Notes: a model not told the origin generated them from the sequence alone. A stretch of DNA of 64,000 nt from Amycolatopsis suaedae (GCF_004214935.1 NZ_SFCC01000001.1:372001-436000); one strand, 5' to 3'. Counted from the stretch's first letter, positions 1 through 9,259 are shown. Numbers and translations are program-made.

Positions 1-1761
1 CCGCAGTCCATGGAGTCCAACGGCCGGGCCGTACGGGTTCCGCATCAGGTCGGGCTGGTGCTCGGAAGCGGCGTGGACGAGTCGAGCAGCGAGTTGCTGC
101 GGGCCACCCTGAGCCGCGCCGGTGCCAGGGAGATCGTGGACCGGCCTGCCGGGCTGACCGTGGTGGCCGGGCTGATCACCGACGAGCGGGTGCGCGGGTC
201 GCTGCGTGCCGTGGGCGGCGAGGTGCCCGCGCAACCGCGGCCGGAGGGGTACTCACTGGCCGCCCGGGGTGGCCTGGTGGTGCTGGCGGGCAACGACGGC
301 GACGGCGTCTACTACGCCGCGCAGACGCTGCGGCAGCTCGCGTCGCCCGGCCGGATCGCCGCGGTGAAGGTGGTCGATCACCCGGCGATGGCGCTGCGGG
401 GCAGCATCGAGGGCTTCTACGGCGCGCCGTGGTCGCACGCGGACCGGCTCGACCAGCTCGCGTTCTACGGCGACGTCAAGGCCAACACCTACATCTACAC
501 CCCCAAGGACGACGTCTACCTGCGGGAGCGGTGGCGCGAGCCGTACCCGCCCGGGGATCTGGCCCGGCTCAGGGAGCTGGTGACGGCGGCGGCGCGGCAC
601 CACGTCGAGTTCACCTACGCGGTGTCGCCGGGCCTGTCCATCTGTTACAGCGACCCGGCCGACCTGCGCAGCCTGCGGGACAAGCTGGCCTCGCTGTACG
701 CGCAGGGCACGCGCAGCTTCTACGTCGCGCTCGACGACATCAGCTACACCAGGTGGAACTGCGCCGGTGACCAGGACAAGTACGGCCCACCGGGGCGGGA
801 GGCCGCCGGGCGGGCGCAGGCCGAGCTGCTGAACGCCGTGCAGCGTGGCTACCTCGACACCGTCGAGGGCGCGAAGCCGCTGCAGATGGTGCCGACCGAG
901 TACTCCGACGTCGCCGACTCCGCGTACAAGCGGGTGCTGCGCGAGACGCTGGACGAGCGGATCGTCGTCCAGTGGACCGGCACCGACGTGGTACCGCCGT
1001 CGATCAGCGTCGCCGACGCGCGCAAGGCCGCCGAGGTGTGGGGACGCAAGGTCTTCCTCTGGGACAACTACCCGGTCAACGACTTCGGCCAGACCACCGG
1101 ACGGCTGCTGCTCGCGCCCTACGACAAGCGTGAGGCCGGCCTGCACGCGGCGCTGAGCGGGATCGTGCTCAACCCGATGAACCAGGCCGCGCCGAGCAAG
1201 GTCGCGTTGTTCGGCGGTGCCGCGTTCGCCTGGAACGACACCGGCTACGACGCCGCGCGCACCTGGCGGGCGGCCGCGAGCTACCTCGCCGCCGGTGACC
1301 CGCGCGTCACCGAGGCGCTGCTGGCCTTCTTCGACACCCAGCACCTCGCGCCCACGTTCGGCGAGGTGCCCTGGCAGCCGCAGGCTCCGGTGCTGAAGGC
1401 CAAAGTGGACGCCGTACGCGCGCAGCCGGGTGGCAGGCCGCTGCGCGACCTTGCCGCTTACGCCGACCTGCTCGCCGCCGCGCCCGAGCGCATCCGCGCC
1501 GGGGTGCCGGACCCGGCGTTCTCCGCGCAGGCCAAGCCGTGGCTGGACGCGCTCGACCTGTGGGGTGCCGCGCTGCAATCCACTGTGGAAGGCCTGCGGA
1601 CCGGCGACCAGGGTGCGTTCGCGCGGGCGAAGGAGCTGGCCGCCGAGGCCGCGAAGATCCGCACCATTCCCGGCACCACCCGGCCGCAGGGCCCGGTGCG
1701 GGTCGCCGACGGCGTGCTGGACACGTTCATCGCCGAGGCCCCGAACCTGCCGCGCGCTTGA
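1..1761 (+). CDS. GH84 beta-N-acetylglucosaminidase (hyaluronidase/O-GlcNAcase type), 5' end outside window
   Basis: The reading frame is open to the left edge, and the first residues (PQSM at bases 1-12) look like the PQ motif that starts the small N-terminal domain of GH84 enzymes. The ATG at base 10 is therefore probably internal and the gene begins upstream. The GH84 barrel starts at about base 390 (RGSIEGFYGAPWS). The paired catalytic aspartates of the family, used in substrate-assisted hydrolysis of terminal GlcNAc, are visible in ALDDISY at bases 727-747. The rest is the barrel end and a helical C-terminal region. It probably cleaves GlcNAc from glycans or glycopeptides; a secretion signal cannot be judged because the N-terminus is missing. 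The next gene lies 600 bp away, beyond a repeat-rich gap. Confidence 0.85.
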   Translation, partial: PQSMESNGRAVRVPHQVGLVLGSGVDESSSELLRATLSRAGAREIVDRPAGLTVVAGLITDERVRGSLRAVGGEVPAQPRPEGYSLAARGGLVVLAGNDGDGVYYAAQTLRQLASPGRIAAVKVVDHPAMALRGSIEGFYGAPWSHADRLDQLAFYGDVKANTYIYTPKDDVYLRERWREPYPPGDLARLRELVTAAARHHVEFTYAVSPGLSICYSDPADLRSLRDKLASLYAQGTRSFYVALDDISYTRWNCAGDQDKYGPPGREAAGRAQAELLNAVQRGYLDTVEGAKPLQMVPTEYSDVADSAYKRVLRETLDERIVVQWTGTDVVPPSISVADARKAAEVWGRKVFLWDNYPVNDFGQTTGRLLLAPYDKREAGLHAALSGIVLNPMNQAAPSKVALFGGAAFAWNDTGYDAARTWRAAASYLAAGDPRVTEALLAFFDTQHLAPTFGEVPWQPQAPVLKAKVDAVRAQPGGRPLRDLAAYADLLAAAPERIRAGVPDPAFSAQAKPWLDALDLWGAALQSTVEGLRTGDQGAFARAKELAAEAAKIRTIPGTTRPQGPVRVADGVLDTFIAEAPNLPRA

Positions 1762-1776
1762 CCGTCCCGTGCAGAT

Positions 1777-1799
1777 GCCGTGAAGGGTGCACTCACGGC
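1777..1799. repeat. Short palindrome, GCCGTGA / TCACGGC family
   Basis: Inverted arms GCCGTGA and TCACGGC are separated by 9 bases. Related copies lie at 38801-38821, 49301-49323, 49587-49609, 49617-49639 and 58702-58724, all between genes. This one lies 15 bases after the upstream stop codon, which fits a role as a transcription terminator or RNA-stabilising hairpin (inference). Confidence 0.6.
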
Positions 1800-1837
1800 A
1801 TCTGATGCCAGGGCCGGCAAAGTCCGGGTGCTGTGTG

Positions 1838-1887
1838 CCCCCAATGTGGCATTGGGGGAGTTCAAGTTCCCCAATGCCACATTGGGG
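1838..1887. repeat. Double palindrome CCCCAATG/CATTGGGG, copy 1
   Basis: Two palindromes lie back to back: CCCCCAATG-TGG-CATTGGGGG (1838-1858) and CCCCAATG-CCA-CATTGGGG (1869-1887). Their cores are reverse complements of each other, so the unit can fold as two hairpins or one longer one. A nearly identical copy, with the same flanks for about 110 bp, is at 49364-49413. Confidence 0.75.
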
Positions 1888-2228
1888 GACGTTGCTGGGT
1901 CTCTTTCGTGGTGGCGGCTGGGGTGGTTGTGCCTGCCGGTGCCGATGTGGCGGGTGTGTCCCATCGGTGGGTCTGGCCGGGGTGGTGAAGGTCCCCTTCA
2001 TTACGTGTGACGTGGTGAAGGTGGCCTTCACGTGCTTGGGACGGGACAAGGTGAGAACCGGCGTCCACATCATGAGTTCTGCGCTCCGGCCCGCGAGTTC
2101 TGCGTTCGAACACGCATAGCCCGACTTTGCCGGGGCCCTGGCATGAGACGCCAACCATCGCGTGTCCGGAACGTACGACTCGCGCGGATGGACACGGAGA
2201 GTGATGTAGCTGCTGCATCTTGACGTCG

Positions 2229-2368
2229 CTGTTTGCCTGTAGTTAACCTTGGAACTGTAAACAAAGTTTCCTATTTAACTCACACATCCGAGGTCCTCGC
2301 CGATACCGGCCGCCGACTCACCGCCGCCGCCACTGCTGGTCGTCGTCGAACCCTGGCTCGTCGAGGAG
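2229..2368 (+). promoter_or_regulatory. AT-rich promoter region of the metallophosphoesterase gene
   Basis: Between 2229 and 2290 the sequence is clearly AT-richer than its surroundings and contains GTTAACC and AAAGTTTCCTA (2263-2273). A related AAAGATTCC lies upstream of the GH87-like gene (46004-46012, minus strand). No standard -35/-10 pair is obvious. The ribosome binding site GAGGAG is at 2363-2368, six bases before the GTG start. Confidence 0.35.
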
Positions 2369-2374
2369 ACCGAA

Positions 2375-3940
2375 GTGAAGGGAACAACGAAGGCTGTCGT
2401 TGTGCTCGGCGCCGCCGCGCTGGTGGCCCAGCCGCTGCTCACCTCCGGCGTCGGAGAAGCGGCGGAATCCTTGCTGTCCCATAACAAACTCACCACCACC
2501 TCGTCGGTGGAGAACGCCAGTTTCGCCGGGAACTTCGCCGTCGACGGCGACGCCACCACCCGGTGGGCGAGCCTGGAGGCGGCGGACCCGCAGTGGATCT
2601 CCGTCGACCTCGGCGGCCCGGCGCTGATCAGCCGGGTCAAGCTCAACTGGGAGGCCGCGTACGCCACCGACTACACCGTCGAGACCTCCGACGACGGCCA
2701 GAACTGGAAGCATGCCCGGGCCGTGACTGGGGGTGACGGCGCGATCGACGAGATCGCCGGCCTCAACGCCGCGGGCCGCTACCTGCGTGTGCACGGCACC
2801 AAGCGCGGCACGGCCTACGGCTACTCGCTGTGGGAACTGGAGGTTTACGGCAGCCGCACCGGCGGCGGCGACGTCGAGGCGCCCACGGCGCCGACCGGGC
2901 TGCGCTCGACCGGCAGCACGGCCGACTCCATCACCCTGGCCTGGCAGCCCTCGACCGACAACGTCGGCGTCTCCGGCTACGAGATCCTGCGCAACGGCAA
3001 CGTCGTCGGCACGTCGGCGACCACTTCCTACACCGACGGCGGCCTGGCGTCGGGCACGTCCTTCACCTACACGGTCCGTGCCCGTGACGCCGCCGGGAAC
3101 CTCTCACCGGCCAGCGCGGCCGTGCAGGCCAGCACCGGACCGGGCTCGGGCACCGGCACCGTGCTGGTGGTGGCGGGCGACATCGCCAAGCGGCAGATCC
3201 CGTCCGAGCACAACAAGACCGCGAAGCTGGTCGAGGGCATCAAGCCGCAGTACGTGCTGACCGTCGGCGACAACCAGTACGACAACGGCACGATCAGCGA
3301 GTTCCGCACGTACTACGACAAGACCTGGGGCAAGTTCAAGAACATCACCAAGCCCACCCCCGGCAACCACGAGTGGTACGACAAGCTCAACGGCTACAAG
3401 CAGTACTTCGGCTCGATCGCCACACCGCAGGGCAAGCCGTACTACAGCTTCGACGTCGGCGACTGGCACTTCGTGGCGCTGGACTCCGATCCGCTGACCG
3501 ACGGCATCACCGGTGACCAGCTGACCTGGCTGAAGAACGACCTGGCCACCACCAAGAAGGCCTGCATCGGCGGCTACTGGCACCACCCGCGCTTCAACTC
3601 CGGCCAGTACGGCGACCTGCGCTCCATCGCGCCGTTCTGGGACGAGATGGTGAAGGCCAGGGCCGACGTCGTGTTCAGCGGTCACGACCACCACTACGAG
3701 CGGCTCAAGCCGCTTAACTCCAGCGGCCGGGTCGACGAGGCCAACGGCGTCCGCTCGGCCGTGGTGGGTATCGGCGGCGACAGCCTCTACACCCAGATCA
3801 AGCCCCGTGAGGGCGTCGAGGCCAGCTTCGCCAAGCACGGCGTCATGAAGCTGGTCCTCAATGGACGGTCCTACTCCTGGGAGATCATCGGCACGGACGG
3901 CAAGCTGCTGGACAAGGCCGGCCCGTACACCTGCCGTTAG
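2375..3940 (+). CDS. Secreted discoidin/Fn3 metallophosphoesterase (purple acid phosphatase-like)
   Basis: The GTG start is preceded by GAGGAG with a 6-base spacer. The 521-residue protein has an N-terminal hydrophobic signal (about 1-30), an F5/8 type C (discoidin) carbohydrate-binding domain (about 35-160, ending LWELEVYG), an Fn3 domain (about 168-258) and a calcineurin-like phosphoesterase domain (about 262-521). Metal-binding motifs are in order: VVAGDIA, TVGDNQYD, PGNHEW, YWHHPRF and FSGHDHHYE. It probably removes phosphate from extracellular organic esters bound near a polysaccharide surface. It is followed at 16 bases by the MFS gene and then by a TolB-like gene, which looks like one operon; a transporter behind a secreted phosphatase suggests uptake or export linked to its product (inference). 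Confidence 0.85.
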   Translation: MKGTTKAVVVLGAAALVAQPLLTSGVGEAAESLLSHNKLTTTSSVENASFAGNFAVDGDATTRWASLEAADPQWISVDLGGPALISRVKLNWEAAYATDYTVETSDDGQNWKHARAVTGGDGAIDEIAGLNAAGRYLRVHGTKRGTAYGYSLWELEVYGSRTGGGDVEAPTAPTGLRSTGSTADSITLAWQPSTDNVGVSGYEILRNGNVVGTSATTSYTDGGLASGTSFTYTVRARDAAGNLSPASAAVQASTGPGSGTGTVLVVAGDIAKRQIPSEHNKTAKLVEGIKPQYVLTVGDNQYDNGTISEFRTYYDKTWGKFKNITKPTPGNHEWYDKLNGYKQYFGSIATPQGKPYYSFDVGDWHFVALDSDPLTDGITGDQLTWLKNDLATTKKACIGGYWHHPRFNSGQYGDLRSIAPFWDEMVKARADVVFSGHDHHYERLKPLNSSGRVDEANGVRSAVVGIGGDSLYTQIKPREGVEASFAKHGVMKLVLNGRSYSWEIIGTDGKLLDKAGPYTCR

Positions 3941-3956
3941 TGCCAGGAGGGCGCTC

Positions 3957-5207
3957 GTGTACATCGCCACCACCCGTGGCGCCGACGCCGCCGCCGCGAC
4001 CCCACGGTCGCGGCGGCGGCCCGGCCGCCGCGTCGCGGGAAACGTCATCGCGCTCGGCGCGGTCAGCCTGGTAACCGACATCTCCTCGGAGATGGTGACC
4101 GCCATCCTGCCGCTGTATCTGGTGCTGGGACTCGGTTTCTCACCACTGCAGTTCGGCATCCTGGACGGGCTGTACTCCGGGGTGACCGCGTTCGTGCGCA
4201 TCATCGGGGGGAACTTCGCCGACCGCTGGCAACGCCGCAAGCTGGTGGCCGGCATCGGCTACGGGGTGTCGGCGGTGGCCAAGCTCGGCCTGATCGGCGC
4301 GGGCGGCTCGGCCACCGCGATGGGGCTGGTGCTCGCGGCCGACCGGACCGGCAAGGGCGTCCGCACGGCGCCAAGGGACGCGCTGATCTCGTTGAGCAGC
4401 ACGCCCGAGACGCTGGGCCGGTCGTTCGGGGTGCACCGGGCGATGGACACGGTGGGCGCGTTCGTCGGCCCGCTGGTGGCGTTCCTGCTGCTGTGGCTGG
4501 TCGCCGGCGGCTACGACACGGTGTTCTTCGTGAGCTTCTGCCTCGCGGTGCTCGGCGTGCTGCTGCTGGTGCTGTTCGTGAAGGACCGGCGCCAGGACCT
4601 GCCGGAGCGGCGCGCGGTGTCGCTGCGCGCGGCGTTCGGACTGCTGCGGGACAGCCGGTTCCGGCGCCTGTGTGTCTGGGCCGTCGTGCTCGGCCTGGTC
4701 ACGGTCGGCGACTCGTTCGTCTACCTGCTGCTGCAGAAGCGGCTGGACATCGAGCCGGCCTACTTCGCGATGCTGCCGCTGGGCACCGCCGGGGTGTACC
4801 TGCTGCTGGCCGTCCCGCTCGGCAGGCTCGCCGACCGGGTCGGCCGGTGGCGGGTGTTCGTCGCCGGGCACGTGGCGCTGCTGGTGGCCTACGTGCTGCT
4901 GGTGGGTGGCGCCGACGGCATCGTGTTGCTGGCGCTGAGCCTGCTCGCCCACGGTGCGTTCTACGCCTGCACCGACGGCGTGCTGATGGCGGCGGCAGGC
5001 CCGCTGCTGCCCGAACGCCTGCGGACCAGCGGGATGGCGTTGCTGCAGACCGGGCAGGCGGTCGCCAAGCTGCTGTCCGCGGTGGCGTTCGGCGCCGCCT
5101 GGACGTGGTGGGGCATGCACGTCGCGATCGCCACCGCCGTCGGCGGTCTCGCCGTGGTCGTCCTGCTGGCGGTGCTGGCCCGGCCGTTGCGCGAGGAGGC
5201 AAAGTGA
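3957..5207 (+). CDS. MFS transporter
   Basis: I chose the GTG at 3957 because AGGAGGG (3944-3950) sits six bases upstream. This gives 416 residues, with an Arg-rich cytoplasmic N-terminus (RSRRRPGRR) followed by about 12 hydrophobic segments. The loop motif GGNFADRWQRRK near residue 82 is the MFS motif A between helices 2 and 3, and a second copy, GRLADRVGRWR, lies in the second half. The substrate is unknown. The gene ends in a GTGA overlap with the TolB-like gene, so the two are translationally coupled, and it follows the secreted phosphatase by 16 bases. Confidence 0.85.
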   Translation: MYIATTRGADAAAATPRSRRRPGRRVAGNVIALGAVSLVTDISSEMVTAILPLYLVLGLGFSPLQFGILDGLYSGVTAFVRIIGGNFADRWQRRKLVAGIGYGVSAVAKLGLIGAGGSATAMGLVLAADRTGKGVRTAPRDALISLSSTPETLGRSFGVHRAMDTVGAFVGPLVAFLLLWLVAGGYDTVFFVSFCLAVLGVLLLVLFVKDRRQDLPERRAVSLRAAFGLLRDSRFRRLCVWAVVLGLVTVGDSFVYLLLQKRLDIEPAYFAMLPLGTAGVYLLLAVPLGRLADRVGRWRVFVAGHVALLVAYVLLVGGADGIVLLALSLLAHGAFYACTDGVLMAAAGPLLPERLRTSGMALLQTGQAVAKLLSAVAFGAAWTWWGMHVAIATAVGGLAVVVLLAVLARPLREEAK

Positions 5208-6220
5208 ACCTGAAAGGCAGGATCGCGGTCGCGCTGGGCGCCACGCTGGCGCTGGCTGGCGCGGCCGTGACCTACACCGTCTCGGCGATGGGGCACAACC
5301 CCGACCAGCAGCAGGCGGACGCGTCGGTGGCCGTCGACCGGTCCGCGCCGGCCGACCTGGCCGCGGGACGCCTGCTGTTCCGCAACGAGGCGCCCGGCCC
5401 GGACCACGGGAAGGTCGCCTCGGTCGCTGCGGCCGATCCGGGTGGCCCGCGCCGGGTCGGCTCGCTGGACTGCCGCCGCTTCTACGCGAGCGCGGGCACC
5501 GGCCTGTGCCTGGCCGAGGCACCCGGACCGCTGCCCAGTGCCGTCGCCGTGGTGGTCGGCCGCGACCTCGCCGAACGCAGGCGCGTGGACGTCGCCGGGA
5601 TTCCCAACCGCGCCAAGCTGTCCGCCGACGGCAGGATGGCGTCCTGGACGACGTTCGTCACCGGCGACTCCTACACCCAGGGCAACAGCTTCTCCACCCG
5701 CACCGCGATCCTCGACCTCACCGGCGACGAGCTGCTGAGCAACATCGAGGACCTGCCGCTGACCCTCGAGGGGAAGATCCACAGCGCCGAGGACGTCAAC
5801 TACTGGGGTGTCACGTTCGCCGCCGACGACCGCCGCTTCTACGCGACGGTCTCCACCGCCGGGCGCACGCACCTGGTGCGCGGCGACTTCACCGACTGGC
5901 GGGGCACGACCCTGCGGGACAACCTCGAATGCCCTTCGCTGTCACCGGACGGCACCAGGCTGGCGTTCAAGAAGCGGATCGCCCAGGACGGCGCCCGGCC
6001 GTGGCGGGAGTACGTCCTGGACCTGGCGACGATGCGGGAGACCCCGCTCGCCGAAACCCGCAGCATCGACGACCAGGTGATCTGGCTGGACGACCACACG
6101 ATCGCCTACGGGCTGCCCGGCGAGGGCGGCCGGACCGACGTGTGGGCCGTGCCCGCCGACGGCTCCGGCACACCACGCCTGCTCGTCCCGTACGCGTCGT
6201 CCCCCTCGGTGTCCACTTAG
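5204..6220 (+). CDS. TolB-like beta-propeller protein with N-terminal membrane anchor
   Basis: The GTG start overlaps the stop of the MFS gene (GTGA), with GAGGAGG just upstream. The 338-residue product has a hydrophobic anchor or signal (about 5-27), a short linker and then repeated WD/TolB-type blades such as LSADGRMASW, FAADDRRFYA and LSPDGTRLAF. This indicates an extracytoplasmic six-bladed propeller used for protein contacts, without a recognisable catalytic domain. Coupling to the transporter suggests a physical or functional partner (inference). The 3' end overlaps the convergent catD gene by four bases, so there is no space for a terminator between them. Confidence 0.75.
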   Translation: MNLKGRIAVALGATLALAGAAVTYTVSAMGHNPDQQQADASVAVDRSAPADLAAGRLLFRNEAPGPDHGKVASVAAADPGGPRRVGSLDCRRFYASAGTGLCLAEAPGPLPSAVAVVVGRDLAERRRVDVAGIPNRAKLSADGRMASWTTFVTGDSYTQGNSFSTRTAILDLTGDELLSNIEDLPLTLEGKIHSAEDVNYWGVTFAADDRRFYATVSTAGRTHLVRGDFTDWRGTTLRDNLECPSLSPDGTRLAFKKRIAQDGARPWREYVLDLATMRETPLAETRSIDDQVIWLDDHTIAYGLPGEGGRTDVWAVPADGSGTPRLLVPYASSPSVST

Positions 6221-6984
6221 GAGTGCCGCTCCAGGTGCCGCCGGACGGCCGGGTTGACGACGTCGGGCCGCTCGGCGTTGGGCAGGTGCGCCGCGCCCGG
6301 CACGACGGCGAACTCCGCGCCCGGGATGGCGTCGGCGATCTCCCGGACGGTGTCCACAGTGGTCGCCGGGTCCTCGGCCCCGGCGAGCACCAGCGTCGGC
6401 ACGGTGACGTGGGGGAGCCCGGCCCGGATGTCGAAGGTGCCGATCGCCTCGCAGCAAGCCGCGTAGCCCTCGGCCGGGGTGGTGCGCAGCATGTCCAGCA
6501 GCCGTCGCGTCTCGTCCGGGCGCCGCCGCGCGAACTCCGGGGTGAACCAGGTTCCGGTGCGGGAGGCCACCATCGCCCCGGTGCCCTGTTCGCGCACGGT
6601 CGCCGCGCGCGCGGGCCAGGATCCGGGGTTGGGGAAGCGGGCGGCACTGGCGCACACGGTGAGGCTGATCAGCCGGTCCGGATGGTGCACGGCCAGCCAC
6701 TGGCCGATGGCGCCACCGAGCGACACCCCGAGGTAGTGGCAGCGGGCGACGCCGAGCCCGTCGAGCAGCTCGACCACGTCACCGGCCAGGCCGGCGACGT
6801 CGTACGGCCCGGGTGGCACGGGGGAGCGGCCGTGCCCACGCAGGTCGAACCGCACCGTCCGCCACCGGCCTGCCAGCTCGGCCACCTGCGCGTCGAACAG
6901 GCCGGTGTCGGTGCCGATCGACGGTCCGAGCACCAGCACGCCGGCGTCCGGCGGGCCGTCGGCCACGTGGTGCAGTGCGGTCAC
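6217..6984 (-). CDS. catD: 3-oxoadipate enol-lactonase
   Basis: Alpha/beta hydrolase of 255 residues, starting at a GTG that overlaps the catC stop. The nucleophile elbow GVSLGG (about residue 95), the late acid in VLAGAEDPA and the terminal histidine in PGAAHLPN are all present. In the beta-ketoadipate pathway this enzyme hydrolyses 3-oxoadipate enol-lactone to 3-oxoadipate. As the last gene of the pheA2-pheA1-catABC row it completes the branch from catechol to 3-oxoadipate; the later thiolase and transferase steps are not in this window. Confidence 0.88.
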   Translation of the reverse strand: MTALHHVADGPPDAGVLVLGPSIGTDTGLFDAQVAELAGRWRTVRFDLRGHGRSPVPPGPYDVAGLAGDVVELLDGLGVARCHYLGVSLGGAIGQWLAVHHPDRLISLTVCASAARFPNPGSWPARAATVREQGTGAMVASRTGTWFTPEFARRRPDETRRLLDMLRTTPAEGYAACCEAIGTFDIRAGLPHVTVPTLVLAGAEDPATTVDTVREIADAIPGAEFAVVPGAAHLPNAERPDVVNPAVRRHLERHS

Positions 6985-7259
6985 GGCTGGGCCGCCAGGT
7001 CGGACGGGTGGGTGGCCAGCGCGGTGACCTCGATCCGCATGAACGGGTACAGCGGGAGCGAGGACAGCAGCGTGTGCAGCTCGTCGCCGGAGCCGACGTC
7101 GAACACGCTGATGTTGCTGTAGCGCCCGACGATCCGCCACAGGTGCCGCCACACGCCGGCCCGCTGCAGTTCGAGGGCGCGGGCCTTCTCGGCGGCGATC
7201 AGGCCGGTGGCGTCGACGCCGTGCGGGATGTCAACGTCCATGCGCACGTGGAACAGCAT
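6981..7259 (-). CDS. catC: Muconolactone delta-isomerase
   Basis: The 92-residue protein begins MLFHVRMDVDIP and contains the conserved GRYSNISVFDV and PLYPFM segments of muconolactone isomerase, and its length matches the family. It converts (4S)-muconolactone to 3-oxoadipate enol-lactone in the cytoplasm, as a ring-shaped oligomer in studied members. It starts one base after the catB stop and its stop overlaps the catD start, so translation of the three genes is coupled. Confidence 0.95.
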   Translation of the reverse strand: MLFHVRMDVDIPHGVDATGLIAAEKARALELQRAGVWRHLWRIVGRYSNISVFDVGSGDELHTLLSSLPLYPFMRIEVTALATHPSDLAAQP

Positions 7260-7260
7260 G

Positions 7261-8382
7261 TCAGCTCCTCCGCAGCCGCCGTACGGCGGCCAGGTCGAGT
7301 TCGATGCCCAGGCCGGGCCCGTCGGGCAGGTGCAGCTCGCCGTCGGCGTAACGCAACGGCGTGGTGAGCAGCTCCTCCGTCATCAGCAGCGGGCCGAACA
7401 GCTCGCTGCCCCAGGTCACCGACGGCGCCGTGCAGGCGAGCTGGAGCGAGGCGGCCGTGCCGACCGGGCTCTCGATCGACGTCCCGGCGTGGCACGGGAT
7501 GCCCGCCGCCGCGGCGACCTCGGCGATCGCCCTGGTCGCCCGGAGCCCACCGGACTTGGTGGTCTTGAGCGAGTAGACGTCGGCCGCGCGCAGCCTGGCC
7601 AGCCGCAGCGCGTCTCCGGGCGTGCGCAGGCTCTCGTCGGCCATCACCGGGATCGGCAGCGCCCGGTTGATCTCGGCCAGCGCCTCCACCTCCGCGCCGG
7701 GGACCGGCTGCTCCACCAGGTCGACCCCGGCGTCGGCCAGCCGGGGCAGGTGGGTCAGCGACGTCAGCAGGTCCCAGCGCGCGTTGAGGTCGACCCGCAC
7801 GCTGGCCACGCCGACCAGCTTCTCCGCCACGGAGCGGATCCGGGCGACGTCGGCGGCCGGGTCCTGCGCGCCCATCTTGAGTTTGAAGCTGGTGTGCATC
7901 CCGGAGTCCAGCTTGGCCAGCGCCTCGTCGACGACCGCGGGCGCCGGGTCGGTGCCCAGCGCCCAGGTCACCGGGACCGACCGCCGGGCCAGGCCGCCGA
8001 GCAGGGTGTGCACCGGCACGCCGAGGCTGCGTGCCCACGCGTCGTGCAGGGCCACCTCGACCGCGGTCTTCGCGTACAGGTTGGCGGCCACGGCGTCGCC
8101 GAGGTCGCGCAGGATGCCCGCGACGTCGTCGACGCGGCGCCCGAGCAGGATCGGGGTGAAGTACCGCTCGACCACCAGCGCCATGGTCTCGACGGACTCA
8201 CCGCCCCACCACGGCCCGGCCGGCACGACGCCCTCGCCGACGCCGACCGCGCCGCCACGGGTGTACAGGAACACCAGCAGCACGGGCTGGGCGTTCATCT
8301 CGGTTCGCGCGAACCGGTGCGGCCGGCGCAGTGGCACGTCGAGCAGAACGGTCTCGACGCGCTCGATCCGCAGGTCGGTCAT
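7261..8382 (-). CDS. catB: Muconate cycloisomerase
   Basis: Enolase-superfamily enzyme of 373 residues starting MTDLRIERVE, with AAGGAG just upstream of the ATG. Family marks are the KMG motif in FKLKMGAQD (catalytic lysine), metal-binding residues in RVDLNARWD, LVEQPV and VMADESLR, and the second lysine in YSLKTTKSGG. It lactonises cis,cis-muconate to muconolactone. It lies between catA (17 bases upstream) and catC (1 base downstream). The sequence does not decide between classical muconate and chloromuconate preference; the neighbouring muconolactone isomerase favours the former. Confidence 0.93.
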   Translation of the reverse strand: MTDLRIERVETVLLDVPLRRPHRFARTEMNAQPVLLVFLYTRGGAVGVGEGVVPAGPWWGGESVETMALVVERYFTPILLGRRVDDVAGILRDLGDAVAANLYAKTAVEVALHDAWARSLGVPVHTLLGGLARRSVPVTWALGTDPAPAVVDEALAKLDSGMHTSFKLKMGAQDPAADVARIRSVAEKLVGVASVRVDLNARWDLLTSLTHLPRLADAGVDLVEQPVPGAEVEALAEINRALPIPVMADESLRTPGDALRLARLRAADVYSLKTTKSGGLRATRAIAEVAAAAGIPCHAGTSIESPVGTAASLQLACTAPSVTWGSELFGPLLMTEELLTTPLRYADGELHLPDGPGLGIELDLAAVRRLRRS

Positions 8383-8399
8383 GGAACTCCTTGTCGTGA

Positions 8400-9248
8400 T
8401 CAGGCGCGTTCGAGGACGAAGTCGTACCCGGCGCGCAGGCTGCCGTCGCCCTGCGGGCGGGGGTCGAGGACGAGCTCCGGCTTGGTGGCCTCGGCGATGT
8501 CGCTGTCCAGCCACTGGCCGCCCTGGAAGTACAGCTGGGTGGTGATCGTGCGGTAGCCGGGCGCGCGCACCATGAGGTGCAGGTGCGCCGGCCGCCAGGC
8601 GTGCCATCCCGCCGCGGCGATCAGCCTGCCGGTCGGGCCGTCGGTGGGAATCTGGTACGGCGCCGGCTGCACGGTGCTGACCTCGAACCGGCCCTGGCCG
8701 TCGCTGACGACGACGCCACGCAGGTTGCCGTCCGGGATGCCGGGGGCGAACCCGGAGTAGTAGCCGTCGGCGTCGGCCTGCCAGATGTCCAGCTCGGCGC
8801 CCGCCACCGGTTCACCGTCCAGGTCGCGGACCTGCCCGGCCAGCACCAGCGGGGTGCCCTGCTCGCCGGGCCGCATCGGCAGCGCGGTGGTGGACGGCAG
8901 AGTCACCTGCCCGGGCAGGTAGTACGGGCCCTGGATGCTGCCCTTGGTGCCGTCCTGGGTCCGCGCGGCGACGTCCTCGACGACGTGCTCGACGAACACG
9001 TCGAGGAACAGCGGCCACTCGCCGCCCTCGCCGACGTCCATCAGCCACTGCTTGGCGGCCTGGAACTCCGGGTAGGTGACGTTGTGCTCGCGGATGGCCT
9101 GGTGGATCCCTTCCAGCACGGCGCGGGCGACGGCGTCGACCCGTTCGGCCGGGACGTCCTGCGTCTGCCGGGCGGCGGCGCGGAAGGCGCGGCTGGCGGA
9201 CGTGCCGGAGCCCGCGGCGGTGGGGGTGTGCGGTTCGGTGGTGGTCAT
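8400..9248 (-). CDS. catA: Catechol 1,2-dioxygenase
   Basis: Intradiol dioxygenase of 282 residues with the helical N-terminal dimerisation domain (about 20-100) and the catalytic beta-sandwich. The non-haem Fe(III) ligands are visible: Tyr164 in GYYSG, Tyr198 in YQIPTDGP, His222 and His224 in RPAHLHL. It opens catechol to cis,cis-muconate. AAGGGAAGG precedes the ATG. Its upstream neighbour, the phenol hydroxylase oxygenase pheA1, supplies the catechol, so the row encodes the route from phenol to 3-oxoadipate. Confidence 0.95.
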   Translation of the reverse strand: MTTTEPHTPTAAGSGTSASRAFRAAARQTQDVPAERVDAVARAVLEGIHQAIREHNVTYPEFQAAKQWLMDVGEGGEWPLFLDVFVEHVVEDVAARTQDGTKGSIQGPYYLPGQVTLPSTTALPMRPGEQGTPLVLAGQVRDLDGEPVAGAELDIWQADADGYYSGFAPGIPDGNLRGVVVSDGQGRFEVSTVQPAPYQIPTDGPTGRLIAAAGWHAWRPAHLHLMVRAPGYRTITTQLYFQGGQWLDSDIAEATKPELVLDPRPQGDGSLRAGYDFVLERA

Positions 9249-9259
9249 GGCCTTCCCTT

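Larger units (their letters stand above)
1762..2374. other. Repeat-rich intergenic region
   Basis: No credible gene here. The gap holds a short palindrome (1777-1799), a double palindrome (1838-1887), a degenerate hairpin of the GTGAAGG/CCTTCAC family (1985-2031), a stretch with two GAGTTCTGCG copies (about 2073-2106) and a GCC-rich remnant near 2130. All have relatives elsewhere in this window (12322, 38464, 49301-49700, 57996-58724). The last 150 bases are more AT-rich and probably hold the promoter of the next gene. Confidence 0.7.

Noticed and set aside
253..2154. Long open frame on the minus strand opposite the GH84 gene
   Set aside because: It has an Arg/Gly/Pro-rich product without any family motif; it is the antisense shadow of a high-GC coding frame and runs through the repeat gap.
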